Assembly: GCA_038225475.1 (NCBI GenBank)
Contig: JBBRRA010000008.1
Span: 62,001 to 126,000 of the forward strand
Length of the DNA: 64,000 nucleotides
Direction: 5' to 3'
DNA from: Polymorphobacter_B sp038225475
Lineage (GTDB): Bacteria; Pseudomonadota; Alphaproteobacteria; Sphingomonadales; Sphingomonadaceae
The notes under the pieces are model-generated. The model did no database searches. It saw only the letters and a list, made by a program, of their open reading frames with translations, and was not told the DNA's origin. The position numbers were made by a program, and so were the translations under genes. Shown piece after piece: positions 32,602 through 42,302 of the stretch (its first letter is position 1; the number at the start of each line of letters is the position of its first letter).

Positions 32602-34446
32602 TTACTCGCTATCCGCTTCAATGCCAATCACCCGATCCTTATCGGCCAATGCAGCGCGTGCGGCGAGGTTGCGCCGGTGTGCCTCAAAGCCCGATTCGGT
32701 CATGCTTCCCCGGAAATAGGATGTAACCGCGTAAAATTCATCCCCCACGCGTTTCGAAGCCAGCAATGCGTCGAGAAAACGCGCCAGCAGCTCGACCGCT
32801 TCGTCGATATTGCAATCGGGCCGCGTAAACGCAAGGTTGCCCAATCCCGGCCGATGCGCCTGCAGGATCGCCTCGACCGCCGCGTCGAGGCCGTCCGCCG
32901 CCAACGCCGACCGCAGCTCGGCAGCGTCGAGATTGGGCGCGATCACCGCTGTATCGAGCGTTACCGACAGCAGCCGTGCCGCCTGCATATCGGGAACCGG
33001 CAGTGCTGCCAGCCGCTCGAACACCGGCTCGATTAGCGCCGGGCGCAGCAACACCGCGACCAGCACCTGCCGCACCATCGCCGCGCCCATATCGGGTTTG
33101 GTGGCGACGCGCAGGACACCCGGGCTGACCGGTGCCCGGCCGAAGCGCGCAGCGGGCATCCGCGGGGCGCGGGCGATCGACGCGAAGAAGCGGTCGCGCA
33201 GTTCGGTCCGGTACAGCCGCTGCAACTCGGGATGCGCAATGCTCGCTGCATGGCCTTCGAGCGCCACCAGCAACGCGGCGCGGCGCTCGGGAGTGGTCAC
33301 ATCGACCCCGATTGTTTCGGACTTCCACAGCCGGTCGACCAGCGGCTCGGCCGTCGCGCACAGCGCCTCGATCGCCGCTGCCCCGCCGCCGCGCACGAGG
33401 TCGTCGGGATCCTTGCCCTCGGGCAGCGTCGCAAAGCGCAGGCTGCGCCCGGGTTCGAGCAGCGGCAGCGCGCGTAGTGCAGCGCGCAGGCCCGCGCGCT
33501 GCCCCGCCGCATCGCCGTCGAAGCACAGGATCGGCTCGGGAACCACCCGCCACAGCAATTGCAGCTGCATTTCGGTCAGCGCGGTGCCGAGCGGGGCGAC
33601 CGCCTCGTCGATGCCCGCCTGCGCCAGCGCGATGACGTCCATATAGCCTTCGACGACGAGGCAGCGCCCCGACTTGCGCGCGACCGGTCCGGCACGGTCG
33701 AGATTATACAGCGTCCGCCCCTTGTCGAATAACGGCGTGTCGGGTGAGTTCAGATATTTGGGCTGCCCGTCGCCAAGGATACGCCCGCCGAAACCGATCA
33801 CCCGCCCGCGCGGATCGCGGATCGGAAACATCAGCCGCCCGCGAAACCGGTCATATGGCTCGGCCGATTTACCCGTCGCAGCGTCGGCATCAGGCGCGAT
33901 CAGCAGCCCGGTTTCGACCAGCTTTTCGGTACCGAGCGATGTCAGCGCGGTGCGCAGCCGCGACCGCGTATCGGGGGCAAAGCCGATGCCGAACGCGGTT
34001 GCCGTCGCCGGTGCAATGCCGCGCTTGACGAGATAGTCGCGCGCCGCAGCCCCGCCACTGGTCGAAAGCTGTTCGGTGAACCACGCCGCTGCGGCTGCGG
34101 TCACATCATGTAGCCCGGCCTGCGCCACCTCGCGCTCGCGGCTGGCGGCGGATTCGACCGGCATCTCGAGCCCGGCCTCGAGCGCCAGCGAAGCGACCGC
34201 ATCGCGAAAGCTCAACCCCTCCTGCTCGACGACGAAGCGAATGACGTCGCCGTGCACGCCGCAGCCGAAGCAGTGATAAAACGCCTTGTCCTCGTTGACG
34301 TAGAAACTCGGGGTCTTTTCATTGTGGAACGGGCAACAGCCCTTCATTTCGCGCCCCGCCCGCGTCAGCTTGACCCGGCGGCCGACCACGGTGGCGAGCG
34401 ACACGCGCGCGCGGATTTCGTCGAGGAAGGGCGCGGGGATGCTCAT
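32602..34446 (-). CDS. dnaG: DNA primase
   Basis: 614 residues from the ATG at 34446. It makes RNA primers at the replication fork. The N-terminal zinc finger has CCPFHNEKTPSF and YHCFGCGVHGD. The TOPRIM/RNAP core shows as GRLMFPIRDPRGRVIGFGGRIL, CLVVEGYMDVIALAQAG and CFDGDAAGQRAGLRA. The C-terminal helicase-binding part is weakly conserved. The start overlaps the preceding small gene by ATGA. An in-frame upstream extension to 34788 overlaps that gene and is rejected. Confidence 0.97.
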   Translation of the reverse strand: MSIPAPFLDEIRARVSLATVVGRRVKLTRAGREMKGCCPFHNEKTPSFYVNEDKAFYHCFGCGVHGDVIRFVVEQEGLSFRDAVASLALEAGLEMPVESAASREREVAQAGLHDVTAAAAAWFTEQLSTSGGAAARDYLVKRGIAPATATAFGIGFAPDTRSRLRTALTSLGTEKLVETGLLIAPDADAATGKSAEPYDRFRGRLMFPIRDPRGRVIGFGGRILGDGQPKYLNSPDTPLFDKGRTLYNLDRAGPVARKSGRCLVVEGYMDVIALAQAGIDEAVAPLGTALTEMQLQLLWRVVPEPILCFDGDAAGQRAGLRAALRALPLLEPGRSLRFATLPEGKDPDDLVRGGGAAAIEALCATAEPLVDRLWKSETIGVDVTTPERRAALLVALEGHAASIAHPELQRLYRTELRDRFFASIARAPRMPAARFGRAPVSPGVLRVATKPDMGAAMVRQVLVAVLLRPALIEPVFERLAALPVPDMQAARLLSVTLDTAVIAPNLDAAELRSALAADGLDAAVEAILQAHRPGLGNLAFTRPDCNIDEAVELLARFLDALLASKRVGDEFYAVTSYFRGSMTESGFEAHRRNLAARAALADKDRVIGIEADSE

Positions 34447-34796
34447 GCGGTCGCGCCGTGCGGATAGATCACCGCGGCATTGGTCTCGAACGCCGGAAAC
34501 AACACCGCGAGTTTCCACGCTGCGCCGATGCCGAGCGCCTGTTCGAGCTGCGCCTCGAACGCGGCATAGCCGTCCATCTGCTCGTTGACCTCGAGCATGC
34601 CCGCCGCGCTTTCGAGCATCAGACACACCAGATCGACGCTGAACAGATCGCGCTTGAACGCCGTCACGCGCACGATGTCGCGCCATTCGGAGCGCACGCT
34701 CTGGCCGCGATTGTTGACGACAAAGCCGTCCCCATCGGACACGAGCCGCCAGACATTGCGCTGCCGCCACGCGAGATAGCGCGTCCACCAGCCCAT
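34443..34796 (-). CDS. Conserved hypothetical protein between yqeY and dnaG
   Basis: 117 residues (GWWTRYLAWRQRNVWRLVSDGDGFVV then RGQSVRSEWRDIVRVTAFKRDL). The look is a small PH-like or beta-rich cytosolic domain; I cannot name the family. The ATG at 34796 has GGGG eight bases upstream; a GTG at 34805 overlaps the yqeY stop as GTGA and is the alternative. It ends in an ATGA overlap with dnaG, so it is translated with the primase. Confidence 0.75.
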   Translation of the reverse strand: MGWWTRYLAWRQRNVWRLVSDGDGFVVNNRGQSVRSEWRDIVRVTAFKRDLFSVDLVCLMLESAAGMLEVNEQMDGYAAFEAQLEQALGIGAAWKLAVLFPAFETNAAVIYPHGATA

Positions 34797-34801
34797 CAGG
34801 A

Positions 34802-35257
34802 TCACCCCGCCAATGCCGCCTTCACCATCGCGCTCGCGCCGCTCATGTCGATCTGCCCGGCAAAGCGTTCCTTGAGCGCCGCCATCACCCGCCCCATGTC
34901 CTTTGGCCCCACCGCGCCCAGTTCGGCGACCAGCCCGCGCACGACCGCCTGTGCTTCGTCGGCAGCCATGCGCTGCGGCATGAAGCCTTCGATCACCGCC
35001 AGTTCGAAGCGCTCGGCATCGGCGAGTTCGGGGCGGTTGCCGGTGACGTACATGTCGATCGATTCGCGCCGCTGCTTGGCCATCTTGGTCAACACGTCGC
35101 CGATCATCGCGTCATCGTCGGTGGGGGCGGTGCCGACGCGCAGTTCGATGTCCTTGTTCTTGATCGCTGCCGAAATCAGCCGCAGCGCGCCGAGCCGGGC
35201 GCTCTCCTTGGCCTTCATCGCGGTTATCGTGGCAGCCTTGATGTCGTCGCGGATCAT
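34802..35257 (-). CDS. GatB/YqeY domain protein
   Basis: 151 residues from the ATG at 35257 (MIRDDIKAATITAMKAKES). RLGALRLISAAIKNKDIELR, KMAKQRRESIDMY, LAVIEGFMPQRM and the tail DMGRVMAALKERFAGQIDMS are typical of YqeY, related to the tRNA-binding tail of GatB. The biochemical role is not settled. It heads the yqeY-unknown-dnaG-rpoD run and is divergent from carA, with 131 bases between. Confidence 0.93.
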   Translation of the reverse strand: MIRDDIKAATITAMKAKESARLGALRLISAAIKNKDIELRVGTAPTDDDAMIGDVLTKMAKQRRESIDMYVTGNRPELADAERFELAVIEGFMPQRMAADEAQAVVRGLVAELGAVGPKDMGRVMAALKERFAGQIDMSGASAMVKAALAG

Positions 35258-35388
35258 GTCGGTCCTGTTCGTTTGTCCAAACACCAAGGATAGCCGGTGC
35301 GGCGGATAAAGAATAGATTGACGCCGCCCGGTCCGCCCCCTAGTCCGCCATGCGTTTGCCCGCTTAGCCGCCGAAAAAGGAGCCACGA

Positions 35389-36552
35389 GTGGCCGACGCC
35401 CCCGCGCACGTCCAACCCAACGGCGCGACCGGCGTTCTGCTATTCGCCGACGGTACGACGGTATGGGGCAGGGGCTGCGGCGCCGAAGGCGCGGCCGTCG
35501 GCGAGGTTTGCTTCAACACCGCGATGACCGGTTATCAGGAGGCGATGACCGACCCGAGCTATGCCGGGCAGATCATCACCTTCACCTTCCCGCACATCGG
35601 CAACACCGGCGCGAATACCGAGGATGTCGAGGCGACCAATCCCTATGCGCTCGGCTGCATCATCGCCGCCGACATCAGCGCGGCGGCAAACTTCCGCGCC
35701 GAACGCAGCTTCGACGACTGGCTCAAAAGCTGGGGCCGCGTGGGCTTAAGCGGCGTCGACACCCGCGCGCTGACCCGCCGCATCCGCGAGGCGGGCGCGC
35801 CGAACGCGGTGATCGCGCATGCCGCCGACGGCGTGTTCGATATCCCGGCGCTGCAGGCGATGGCCCGCAACTGGCCGGGGCTGGAGGGCATGGACCTCGC
35901 GCGTGAAGTGTCGGCGCGGCAAAGCTATGGTTGGGACGACGGGCTGTGGAGCCTGGGGCAGGGCTACGCCCGGCACGCCGCCAACCCGAACGGCCCGCAC
36001 GTCGTCGCGGTGGACTATGGCATCAAGCGCAACATCCTGCGCAATCTGGTGGCGGCCGGCGCGCGCCTCACGGTGGTGCCCGCGACCGCGAGCTTCGACG
36101 AGATCATGGCGCACGCGCCCGACGGCATTTTCCTGTCGAACGGACCCGGCGACCCGGCGGCGACCGGCGTCTATGCCGTGCCGACGATCCAGGCGGTGCT
36201 CAACGCCGGCGTGCCGCTGTTCGGCATCTGCCTCGGCCACCAGCTCCTCGGGCTGGCAGTGGGCGCGAAGACCTACAAAATGCACCAGGGCCACCGCGGC
36301 GCAAACCACCCGGTGCAGCGGTTGAGCGACGGCCGGGTTGAGATCACCAGCATGAACCACGGCTTCGCGGTCGATGCTGAGACATTACCCGAGAATGCAC
36401 GGGCGACGCACCTGTCGCTGTTCGACGGTTCGCTGGCGGGACTGGAGCTGACCGACGAGCGCGCGTTCTCGGTGCAATATCACCCGGAAGCAAGTCCGGG
36501 GCCGCAGGATAGTCATTATCTGTTCGAGCGGTTTGTTGCGGGGTTGAGGTGA
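35389..36552 (+). CDS. carA: Carbamoyl-phosphate synthase small subunit
   Basis: 387 residues. It hydrolyses glutamine and channels ammonia to CarB for arginine and pyrimidine synthesis. N-terminal domain: EVCFNTAMTGYQEAMTDPSYAGQII. C-terminal class I glutaminase: VAVDYGIKRNILR, FLSNGPGDPAA, nucleophile Cys in FGICLGHQLLGLA, and the His/Glu pair in VQYHPEASPGP. The start is a GTG at 35389 with AAGGAG six bases upstream. The stop overlaps a low-GC ORF (GTGA) that separates it from carB. Confidence 0.97.
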   Translation: MADAPAHVQPNGATGVLLFADGTTVWGRGCGAEGAAVGEVCFNTAMTGYQEAMTDPSYAGQIITFTFPHIGNTGANTEDVEATNPYALGCIIAADISAAANFRAERSFDDWLKSWGRVGLSGVDTRALTRRIREAGAPNAVIAHAADGVFDIPALQAMARNWPGLEGMDLAREVSARQSYGWDDGLWSLGQGYARHAANPNGPHVVAVDYGIKRNILRNLVAAGARLTVVPATASFDEIMAHAPDGIFLSNGPGDPAATGVYAVPTIQAVLNAGVPLFGICLGHQLLGLAVGAKTYKMHQGHRGANHPVQRLSDGRVEITSMNHGFAVDAETLPENARATHLSLFDGSLAGLELTDERAFSVQYHPEASPGPQDSHYLFERFVAGLR

Positions 36553-36833
36553 TACCAATCGTTAGTCCGGCTGCGATCGTTGCGCCGGCTCGAATTGTAT
36601 ATGCGATCGTGGTGTACGGCGACGAACAGGCAATGATCGCGGTCAAAAAAAATGCTGACACACAGGGCGCTGTGACAAGTTGGGCGAAATTGGGTACCTC
36701 AACTTTTGCTCTATTTATCGTTGTTGCAAAAGCAAAGCCGAGTGAAAGCGAGCAAGCATTTATTGACGATGTCAACCGCAAGAAATTTGGCGATTTGACG
36801 GCTGGCTTTGCGACACTAGGACCCGGACGATAA
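36549..36833 (+). CDS. Low-GC hypothetical ORF inserted between carA and carB
   Basis: 94 residues, no recognised family. A hydrophobic patch (STFALFIVVAKA, about residues 51-62) lies in the middle, with a charged stretch after it (PSESEQAFIDDVNRKK). GTG at 36549 overlaps the carA stop as GTGA, and its TAA overlaps the carB ATG as TAATG, so it is coupled at both ends. Base composition is clearly AT-richer than carA and carB and includes a run of eight A. It looks acquired; whether it is translated is untested. Confidence 0.55.
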   Translation: MIPIVSPAAIVAPARIVYAIVVYGDEQAMIAVKKNADTQGAVTSWAKLGTSTFALFIVVAKAKPSESEQAFIDDVNRKKFGDLTAGFATLGPGR

Positions 36834-39800
36834 TGCCCAAACGCACTGACCTCTCCTCCATCCTCATCATCGGCGCTGGGCCCATCATCATCGGGCAGGC
36901 GTGCGAGTTCGATTATTCGGGCACGCAGGCGTGCAAGGCACTGCGCGCCGAGGGCTACCGGATCATCCTCGTCAATTCGAACCCCGCGACGATCATGACC
37001 GATCCCGACATGGCGGACGCCACCTATGTCGAGCCGATCACACCCGAGGTCGTCGCCAAGATCATCGCTAAGGAGCGCCCCGACGCGGTGCTGCCGACGA
37101 TGGGCGGGCAGACTGCGCTCAACACCGCGCTGGCACTCGCCCGCGACGGCACGCTGGAAAAATACGGCGTCGAGCTGATCGGCGCCGATGCGGTCGCGAT
37201 CGACAAGGCCGAGGACCGGCTGAAATTCCGCGACGCGATGAGCAAGATCGGCCTCGAAAGCCCGCGCAGCCGGATCGCGCACACTGTCAAGGAGGCGCTC
37301 GAAGGGCTTGAGCATGTTGGTCTGCCGTCGATCATCCGGCCGTCGTTCACAATGGGCGGCACCGGTGGCGGCATCGCGTATAACCGGCAGGAGTTCATCG
37401 ATATCGTCACCGGCGGCCTCGACGCCTCGCCGACCACCGAAGTGCTGGTCGAGGAGTCGGTGCTCGGCTGGAAGGAATATGAGATGGAGGTGGTGCGCGA
37501 CCGCGCCGACAACGCCATCATCATCTGCTCGATCGAGAATATCGACCCGATGGGCGTCCACACCGGCGACTCGATCACCGTCGCGCCGACGCTGACGCTG
37601 ACCGACAAGGAATATCAGATCATGCGCAACGCAAGCATCGCTTGCCTGCGTGAAATCGGTGTCGAAACAGGCGGTTCGAACGTCCAGTTCGCAGTCAACC
37701 CGAAGGACGGCCGGCTGGTCGTCATCGAGATGAACCCGCGCGTCAGCCGTTCTTCGGCGCTGGCATCGAAGGCCACCGGCTTCCCGATCGCCAAGGTCGC
37801 CGCACTGCTCGCGGTCGGCTACACGCTCGACGAGATCCAGAACGACATCACCGGCGCAACACCCGCGTCGTTCGAACCGACGATCGACTATGTCGTCACC
37901 AAAATTCCGCGCTTCGCTTTCGAGAAATTCAAGGGCGCTTCCAATCTGTTATCGACGGCGATGAAGTCGGTCGGCGAAGTCATGGCGATTGGCCGCAGCT
38001 TTCAGGAGAGCGTGCAAAAGGCGCTGCGCGGCCTCGAAACCGGGCTGACCGGGTTCGACGAGGTCGAGGCGCTGATCGGCGCGAGCGACGACGAGATCGA
38101 GGCGGCGCTGTCACTTGCCACACCCGACCGGCTGCTGGTGGCAGCGCAGGCGTTGCGGCAAGGTTTTTCGGTCGAGCGCATCCATGCCGTTACCTTCTAT
38201 GAACCGTGGTTTCTCAGGCAGATCGCCGAGATCATTGCGACCGAAACGCAAATACGTTTCTTAAGTCTTCCTAAAGATGCGGCAGGCTTGCGCGCGCTCA
38301 AGGCGATGGGCTTTTCGGATGCGCGGCTCGCAATACTAACCGGGCAGACCGAATCTGCGGTGACTGCGGCGCGCCACGCGCTCGGGGTCCGCCCGGTATT
38401 CAAGCGGATCGACACCTGCGCCGCCGAATTCGCCGCGAAAACCCCCTATATGTACTCGACCTATGAAGCGCCGAGCTTTGGCACGCCCGAATGCGAGAGC
38501 CAGCCGACCGCGCGTCAGAAGATCGTCATTCTGGGCGGCGGCCCGAACCGGATCGGGCAGGGCATCGAATTCGACTATTGCTGCTGCCACGCGTGCTTTG
38601 CGCTCGGCGATGCCGGCTTCGAAACGATTATGATCAACTGCAACCCCGAAACGGTATCGACCGACTATGATACCTCCGACCGGCTGTATTTCGAACCGCT
38701 TACCGGCGAAGATGTGCTTGAAGTCTTAGCTGTCGAGCAAGCGAAGGGCACGCTGATGGGGGTCATCGTCCAGCTTGGCGGGCAGACGCCGCTCAAGCTG
38801 GCGCAGCGGCTCAAGGATGCCGGCATCCCGATCCTTGGCACCTCGCCCGACAATATCGATCTTGCCGAGGACCGCGAGCGGTTCGCGGCATTGATCGAGC
38901 GGCTCGGGCTGTTGCAGCCCGAAAACGGCATCGCCCGGACCCGCGACGAAGCGGTGGCAGTCGCCGAACGCATCGGTTATCCGGTGCTGATGCGCCCGTC
39001 CTATGTGCTGGGCGGCCGTGCGATGGAGGTCGTCGAGACCACCGCGCAGCTCGATGTTTACATTCGCGAAGCCGTGCAAGTCTCTGACGGATCACCGGTT
39101 CTGATCGATCGCTATTTGCGCGATGCGATCGAAGTCGATGTCGATGCGCTGGCCGACGGCGACACCGTGTTCGTTGCCGGCGTGCTCCAGCATATCGAGG
39201 AGGCGGGCGTGCATTCGGGCGACAGCGCCTGCTCGCTACCGCCTTATTCGCTCAGCGCGGCGATCATCGCCGAGATCGAACGCCAGACCGAGGCGCTGGC
39301 GCGGGCGCTCGACGTGCGCGGGTTGATGAATGTCCAGTTCGCGGTCAAGGACGGGCTGGTCTATCTGATCGAGGTCAATCCGCGGGCATCGCGGACGGTG
39401 CCGTTCGTCGCCAAGGCGACGGGCATCCCGGTTGCCAAGATCGCGGCGCGCATCATGGCGGGCGAAAGCCTCGCAAGCTTCAATCTCGTGCACCGGCCGT
39501 GGACGCACATCGCCGTCAAGGAGGCGGCATTTCCGTTCGCACGCTTCCCCGGAACCGACCCGGTGCTCGGACCTGAGATGAAGTCGACCGGCGAAGTCAT
39601 GGGAATCGATACCGACTTTGCGATGGCGTTCGCCAAGGCACAGTTGGGAGTCGGCACGGTGCTGCCGATGGCGGGGACGGTGTTCCTGTCGGTCAAGGAC
39701 AGCGACAAGCCCGTCATCCTTGAAGCGGCGCGCGAGCTGGTGGCAATGGGGTTCGGCCTGATCGCCACCGAAGGCACGGCGCGGTTCCTGCAGGACGAGG

Positions 39801-40075
39801 CGATTGCGGTGACGCCGGTCAACAAGGTCGCGCAGGGGCGGCCGCATATCGTCGACCGGATCAAGGACGGCGACGTCGCGTTTATCGTCAATACCACCGA
39901 GGGTGTGCAGTCGTTGAAGGACAGCCAATCGATCCGCGCCTCGGCGCTGTATGGGAAGGTGCCCTATTTCACTACCGCCGCAGCCAGCGTTGCTGCCGTT
40001 CAGGCGATTGCAGCGTTGAAGCAGCGACCGCTTGAAGTGCGGTCGTTGCAATCCTACTATTCAGCGCTCGACTGA
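36833..40075 (+). CDS. carB: Carbamoyl-phosphate synthase large subunit
   Basis: 1080 residues, full length. It builds carbamoyl phosphate from bicarbonate, ammonia and two ATP. Two homologous ATP-grasp halves: the first opens ILIIGAGPIIIGQACEFDYSGTQA with MGGTGGGIAYN and EMNPRVSRSSALASKATG; the second opens VILGGGPNRIGQGIEFDYCCCHA with LIEVNPRASRTVPFVAKATG. The C-terminal MGS-like allosteric domain starts near GTVFLSVKDSDKPVI. The ATG at 36833 shares one base with the preceding stop. A spacer of 87 bases follows, holding a six-base-stem hairpin (CGGTGG/CCACCG near 40104-40121) but no T-tract. Confidence 0.98.
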   Translation: MPKRTDLSSILIIGAGPIIIGQACEFDYSGTQACKALRAEGYRIILVNSNPATIMTDPDMADATYVEPITPEVVAKIIAKERPDAVLPTMGGQTALNTALALARDGTLEKYGVELIGADAVAIDKAEDRLKFRDAMSKIGLESPRSRIAHTVKEALEGLEHVGLPSIIRPSFTMGGTGGGIAYNRQEFIDIVTGGLDASPTTEVLVEESVLGWKEYEMEVVRDRADNAIIICSIENIDPMGVHTGDSITVAPTLTLTDKEYQIMRNASIACLREIGVETGGSNVQFAVNPKDGRLVVIEMNPRVSRSSALASKATGFPIAKVAALLAVGYTLDEIQNDITGATPASFEPTIDYVVTKIPRFAFEKFKGASNLLSTAMKSVGEVMAIGRSFQESVQKALRGLETGLTGFDEVEALIGASDDEIEAALSLATPDRLLVAAQALRQGFSVERIHAVTFYEPWFLRQIAEIIATETQIRFLSLPKDAAGLRALKAMGFSDARLAILTGQTESAVTAARHALGVRPVFKRIDTCAAEFAAKTPYMYSTYEAPSFGTPECESQPTARQKIVILGGGPNRIGQGIEFDYCCCHACFALGDAGFETIMINCNPETVSTDYDTSDRLYFEPLTGEDVLEVLAVEQAKGTLMGVIVQLGGQTPLKLAQRLKDAGIPILGTSPDNIDLAEDRERFAALIERLGLLQPENGIARTRDEAVAVAERIGYPVLMRPSYVLGGRAMEVVETTAQLDVYIREAVQVSDGSPVLIDRYLRDAIEVDVDALADGDTVFVAGVLQHIEEAGVHSGDSACSLPPYSLSAAIIAEIERQTEALARALDVRGLMNVQFAVKDGLVYLIEVNPRASRTVPFVAKATGIPVAKIAARIMAGESLASFNLVHRPWTHIAVKEAAFPFARFPGTDPVLGPEMKSTGEVMGIDTDFAMAFAKAQLGVGTVLPMAGTVFLSVKDSDKPVILEAARELVAMGFGLIATEGTARFLQDEAIAVTPVNKVAQGRPHIVDRIKDGDVAFIVNTTEGVQSLKDSQSIRASALYGKVPYFTTAAASVAAVQAIAALKQRPLEVRSLQSYYSALD

Positions 40076-40162
40076 GCTCCCCGGACAAGGACGCAACCGA
40101 CAGCGGTGGGTTCAACCACCGGCGGAGAAGCGTCGAAGAGGGCGGACGAAAGGTTTTAGACG

Positions 40163-40642
40163 ATGGCGACGGTCGATAAGTTTCCGATGCTTGCCGAAGG
40201 GCACGCACTGCTGATGGTCACCCTGCGTGATCTGAAGGAAAAAGAGCGTCCGCAGAACGTCCAGGACATCGAGGAAGCCCGCGCGCACGGCGACCTTTCC
40301 GAAAATGCCGAATATCATGCCGCCAAGGAACGCCAGGGCCAGATCGAGGCGCAGGTCGTCGATTTGGAAGACAAGCTCGCGCGCGCAATCGTCATCGATC
40401 CGACGACGCTGTCGGGGGACAAGGTCGTCTTTGGCGCGACCGTCGCGCTGATGGATGAGGACGACAAGCCGGTCACCTATCAGATCGTTGGGCAGACAGA
40501 GGCGGATGCCAAGCGCGGTCGGATCTCCTATTCGTCGCCGCTCGGTCGCGCGCTGATCGGCCGCCGTCTGGGCGAGGAGGTCGAGGTCGCGACTCCGTCG
40601 GGCGACAAATATTATACCATCACCAAGGTCGAGTTCATTTGA
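40163..40642 (+). CDS. greA: Transcription elongation factor GreA
   Basis: 159 residues. It rescues backtracked RNA polymerase by stimulating transcript cleavage through the secondary channel. The N-terminal coiled coil carries the acidic tip in RAHGDLSENAEYHAAKERQG (the D and E of DLSENAEY). The C-terminal FKBP-like domain has VVFGATVALM, YQIVGQTEAD and ISYSSPLGRALIGRRLGEEV. Good match over the whole length. Confidence 0.97.
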   Translation: MATVDKFPMLAEGHALLMVTLRDLKEKERPQNVQDIEEARAHGDLSENAEYHAAKERQGQIEAQVVDLEDKLARAIVIDPTTLSGDKVVFGATVALMDEDDKPVTYQIVGQTEADAKRGRISYSSPLGRALIGRRLGEEVEVATPSGDKYYTITKVEFI

Positions 40643-40669
40643 ACCGAGCGGCGCGGTGAGGAGCCCGGC

Positions 40670-41329
40670 GTGAAGCCGTTTCGCCCGCCCGGCGCGCCGG
40701 TGACGCGTGCGGTCCTGATCGTTTGCGTGGCGTTGCAGGGCATCGCGATGATCGGCGGTTCTGCGTTTGCCGAGCAGGTGATCATGCAGGCGGGGCTGAT
40801 CCCGGCGCGACTGAGCGGCGCAGTGATCGGCGTGCCCGGCAGCTTGCCGGCGCCGCTGACACTGCTCAGCTCGATGTTCCTGCACGCCAGCTGGCTGCAC
40901 CTTGCGCTCAACCTCGTCTTTCTCGCCTGGGTCGGCAAATATTGCGAATGGGTGCTGGGCCGCTGGCGGTTCGCGGCGCTGTATCTGGTATCGGGGATCG
41001 CGGGCGGAGTGCTGCAATATCTGACGGCGCCGATGTCGCTGGCGCCTGTCGTGGGCGCGAGCGGGGCGATTGCCGGCGTGTTCGGTGCCTATGCGGTGCT
41101 GTTCGCCCGCAGCCGCGTCGATGCGCGCACCGTGCTCGGCGTCCGATTGTCGTCCGAGGCGCTGACCGCAAGCTGGTATGCCGCGACATGGATCGGGTTG
41201 CAGCTGTTGACGGCGCTGGCATTCAACACCGGCGGGCAGGGCATCGCAATTTGGGCCCACATCGGCGGTTTCATTACCGGACTGTTGTTCGCCCAGCCGT
41301 TCAACCAGCGCGGTCGCGACCTGATCTAG
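40670..41329 (+). CDS. Rhomboid-family intramembrane serine protease
   Basis: 219 residues with about six transmembrane helices. Loop LSSMFLHASWLHLALNLVFLAWVG carries the conserved His and Asn positions (HASWLHLALN). The catalytic Ser is in VGASGAIAGVFGAY and the catalytic His in WAHIGGFITG. It would cleave membrane proteins within the bilayer; substrates unknown. GTG at 40670 has GGAG upstream. It is convergent with the DUF4170 gene, sharing CTAG at 41326-41329. Confidence 0.93.
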   Translation: MKPFRPPGAPVTRAVLIVCVALQGIAMIGGSAFAEQVIMQAGLIPARLSGAVIGVPGSLPAPLTLLSSMFLHASWLHLALNLVFLAWVGKYCEWVLGRWRFAALYLVSGIAGGVLQYLTAPMSLAPVVGASGAIAGVFGAYAVLFARSRVDARTVLGVRLSSEALTASWYAATWIGLQLLTALAFNTGGQGIAIWAHIGGFITGLLFAQPFNQRGRDLI

Positions 41330-41541
41330 GCGTGCGGCTCGAGCAGCCGATGCAGGTGGACAACGACATATTTCATTTGTGCATCGTCGACGGTCCGCTG
41401 CGCGCTGGCGCGCCACGCGGCTTCGGCCTCGGCATAGCTTGGGAAAATACCGACGATGTCGAGACCGCCGACATCCTCGAAATCAAGACCACGCGGATCG
41501 CTGACGCGCCCGCCGAACACCAGGTGAAGCAATGTCGACAT
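41326..41541 (-). CDS. DUF4170 protein
   Basis: 71 residues. LHLVFGGRVSD, GIFPSYAEAEAAWRASAQRTVDDA and YVVVHLHRLL are the whole of the DUF4170 domain, a small cytosolic family of unknown function found in alphaproteobacteria. Its stop is nested in the rhomboid stop (CTAG). Confidence 0.88.
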   Translation of the reverse strand: MSTLLHLVFGGRVSDPRGLDFEDVGGLDIVGIFPSYAEAEAAWRASAQRTVDDAQMKYVVVHLHRLLEPHA

Positions 41542-41605
41542 GCGCGCGGCTTAGCCTGACACCGCGCGCACGGCTAGTCCAAGTCGCCGTTTCGGCGCGA
41601 AAAAT

Positions 41606-42235
41606 TCAGCTCGCCGGGCGGGCGTTGGCGGTTTTCATGAAGTTTACCAGCGCATCAAAGCCATTCTTTGCGATATAGGATGAGAAGTCGGCTTCCTGCG
41701 TCAAGGCGAGGTTGACGCCCGACACGGTGACGTTGCTGATCAGGAATTTCGGGCCGGTCTTCTGGATTGCCCAAATCACATCGAATGGCTGGCGACCGGG
41801 CGTCTCGATGCGCGAATAAACATCGACGACATTGGTCGAGCCGTGCGGCACCGTGCGGACGATTTTGACCGTTGCATTGGCATAATCGTACAGGCGATCG
41901 GCGTACAGGTTGACGATATAGACCGGCAGCACCTCCTGATAGGCGGCGAGCTGCGCAGGCATGATCTGATTGCGGTAGCGGCGGATCAGCCGATTGCCGG
42001 CCTCCTCGACGGCGAAATTGTCGCGCAGCATGGTGCGGAACTTGGCGCGGACTGCCGGTCGCGATCCGGTTTCGCGCAACACCGCAAACGCGCGCGCCGC
42101 GAGGTCATCGATGAACATGCCGGCGGCTTTGGCGTCGGCAGGGGTTGCCGGACTTGCGACCGCGAGCGTCTGCGCAGTGACGGGAAACGCGGGCAGCGTC
42201 AGCAGCAGCAACAGGAAAGCCGAACTCGAACGCAT
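41606..42235 (-). CDS. MlaC/Ttg2D-like periplasmic phospholipid carrier
   Basis: 209 residues from the ATG at 42235 (GGAGA upstream). A signal peptide (MRSSSAFLLLLLTLPAFPVTA) precedes the toluene-tolerance domain: FRTMLRDNFAVEEAGNRLIRRY, VLPVYIVNLYADRLYDYANATVKIV, VYSRIETPGRQPFDVIWAI and FLISNVTVSGVNLALTQEADFSSYI. MlaC-type proteins ferry phospholipids between inner and outer membrane. The ABC transporter genes of the system are not in the window. Confidence 0.9.
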   Translation of the reverse strand: MRSSSAFLLLLLTLPAFPVTAQTLAVASPATPADAKAAGMFIDDLAARAFAVLRETGSRPAVRAKFRTMLRDNFAVEEAGNRLIRRYRNQIMPAQLAAYQEVLPVYIVNLYADRLYDYANATVKIVRTVPHGSTNVVDVYSRIETPGRQPFDVIWAIQKTGPKFLISNVTVSGVNLALTQEADFSSYIAKNGFDALVNFMKTANARPAS

Positions 42236-42302
42236 CGAAATCTCCAGACTGGGGAAGCGGTGCATCTAGCGCAGCACCGATGAACGCGACATGTGCCGAC
42301 GG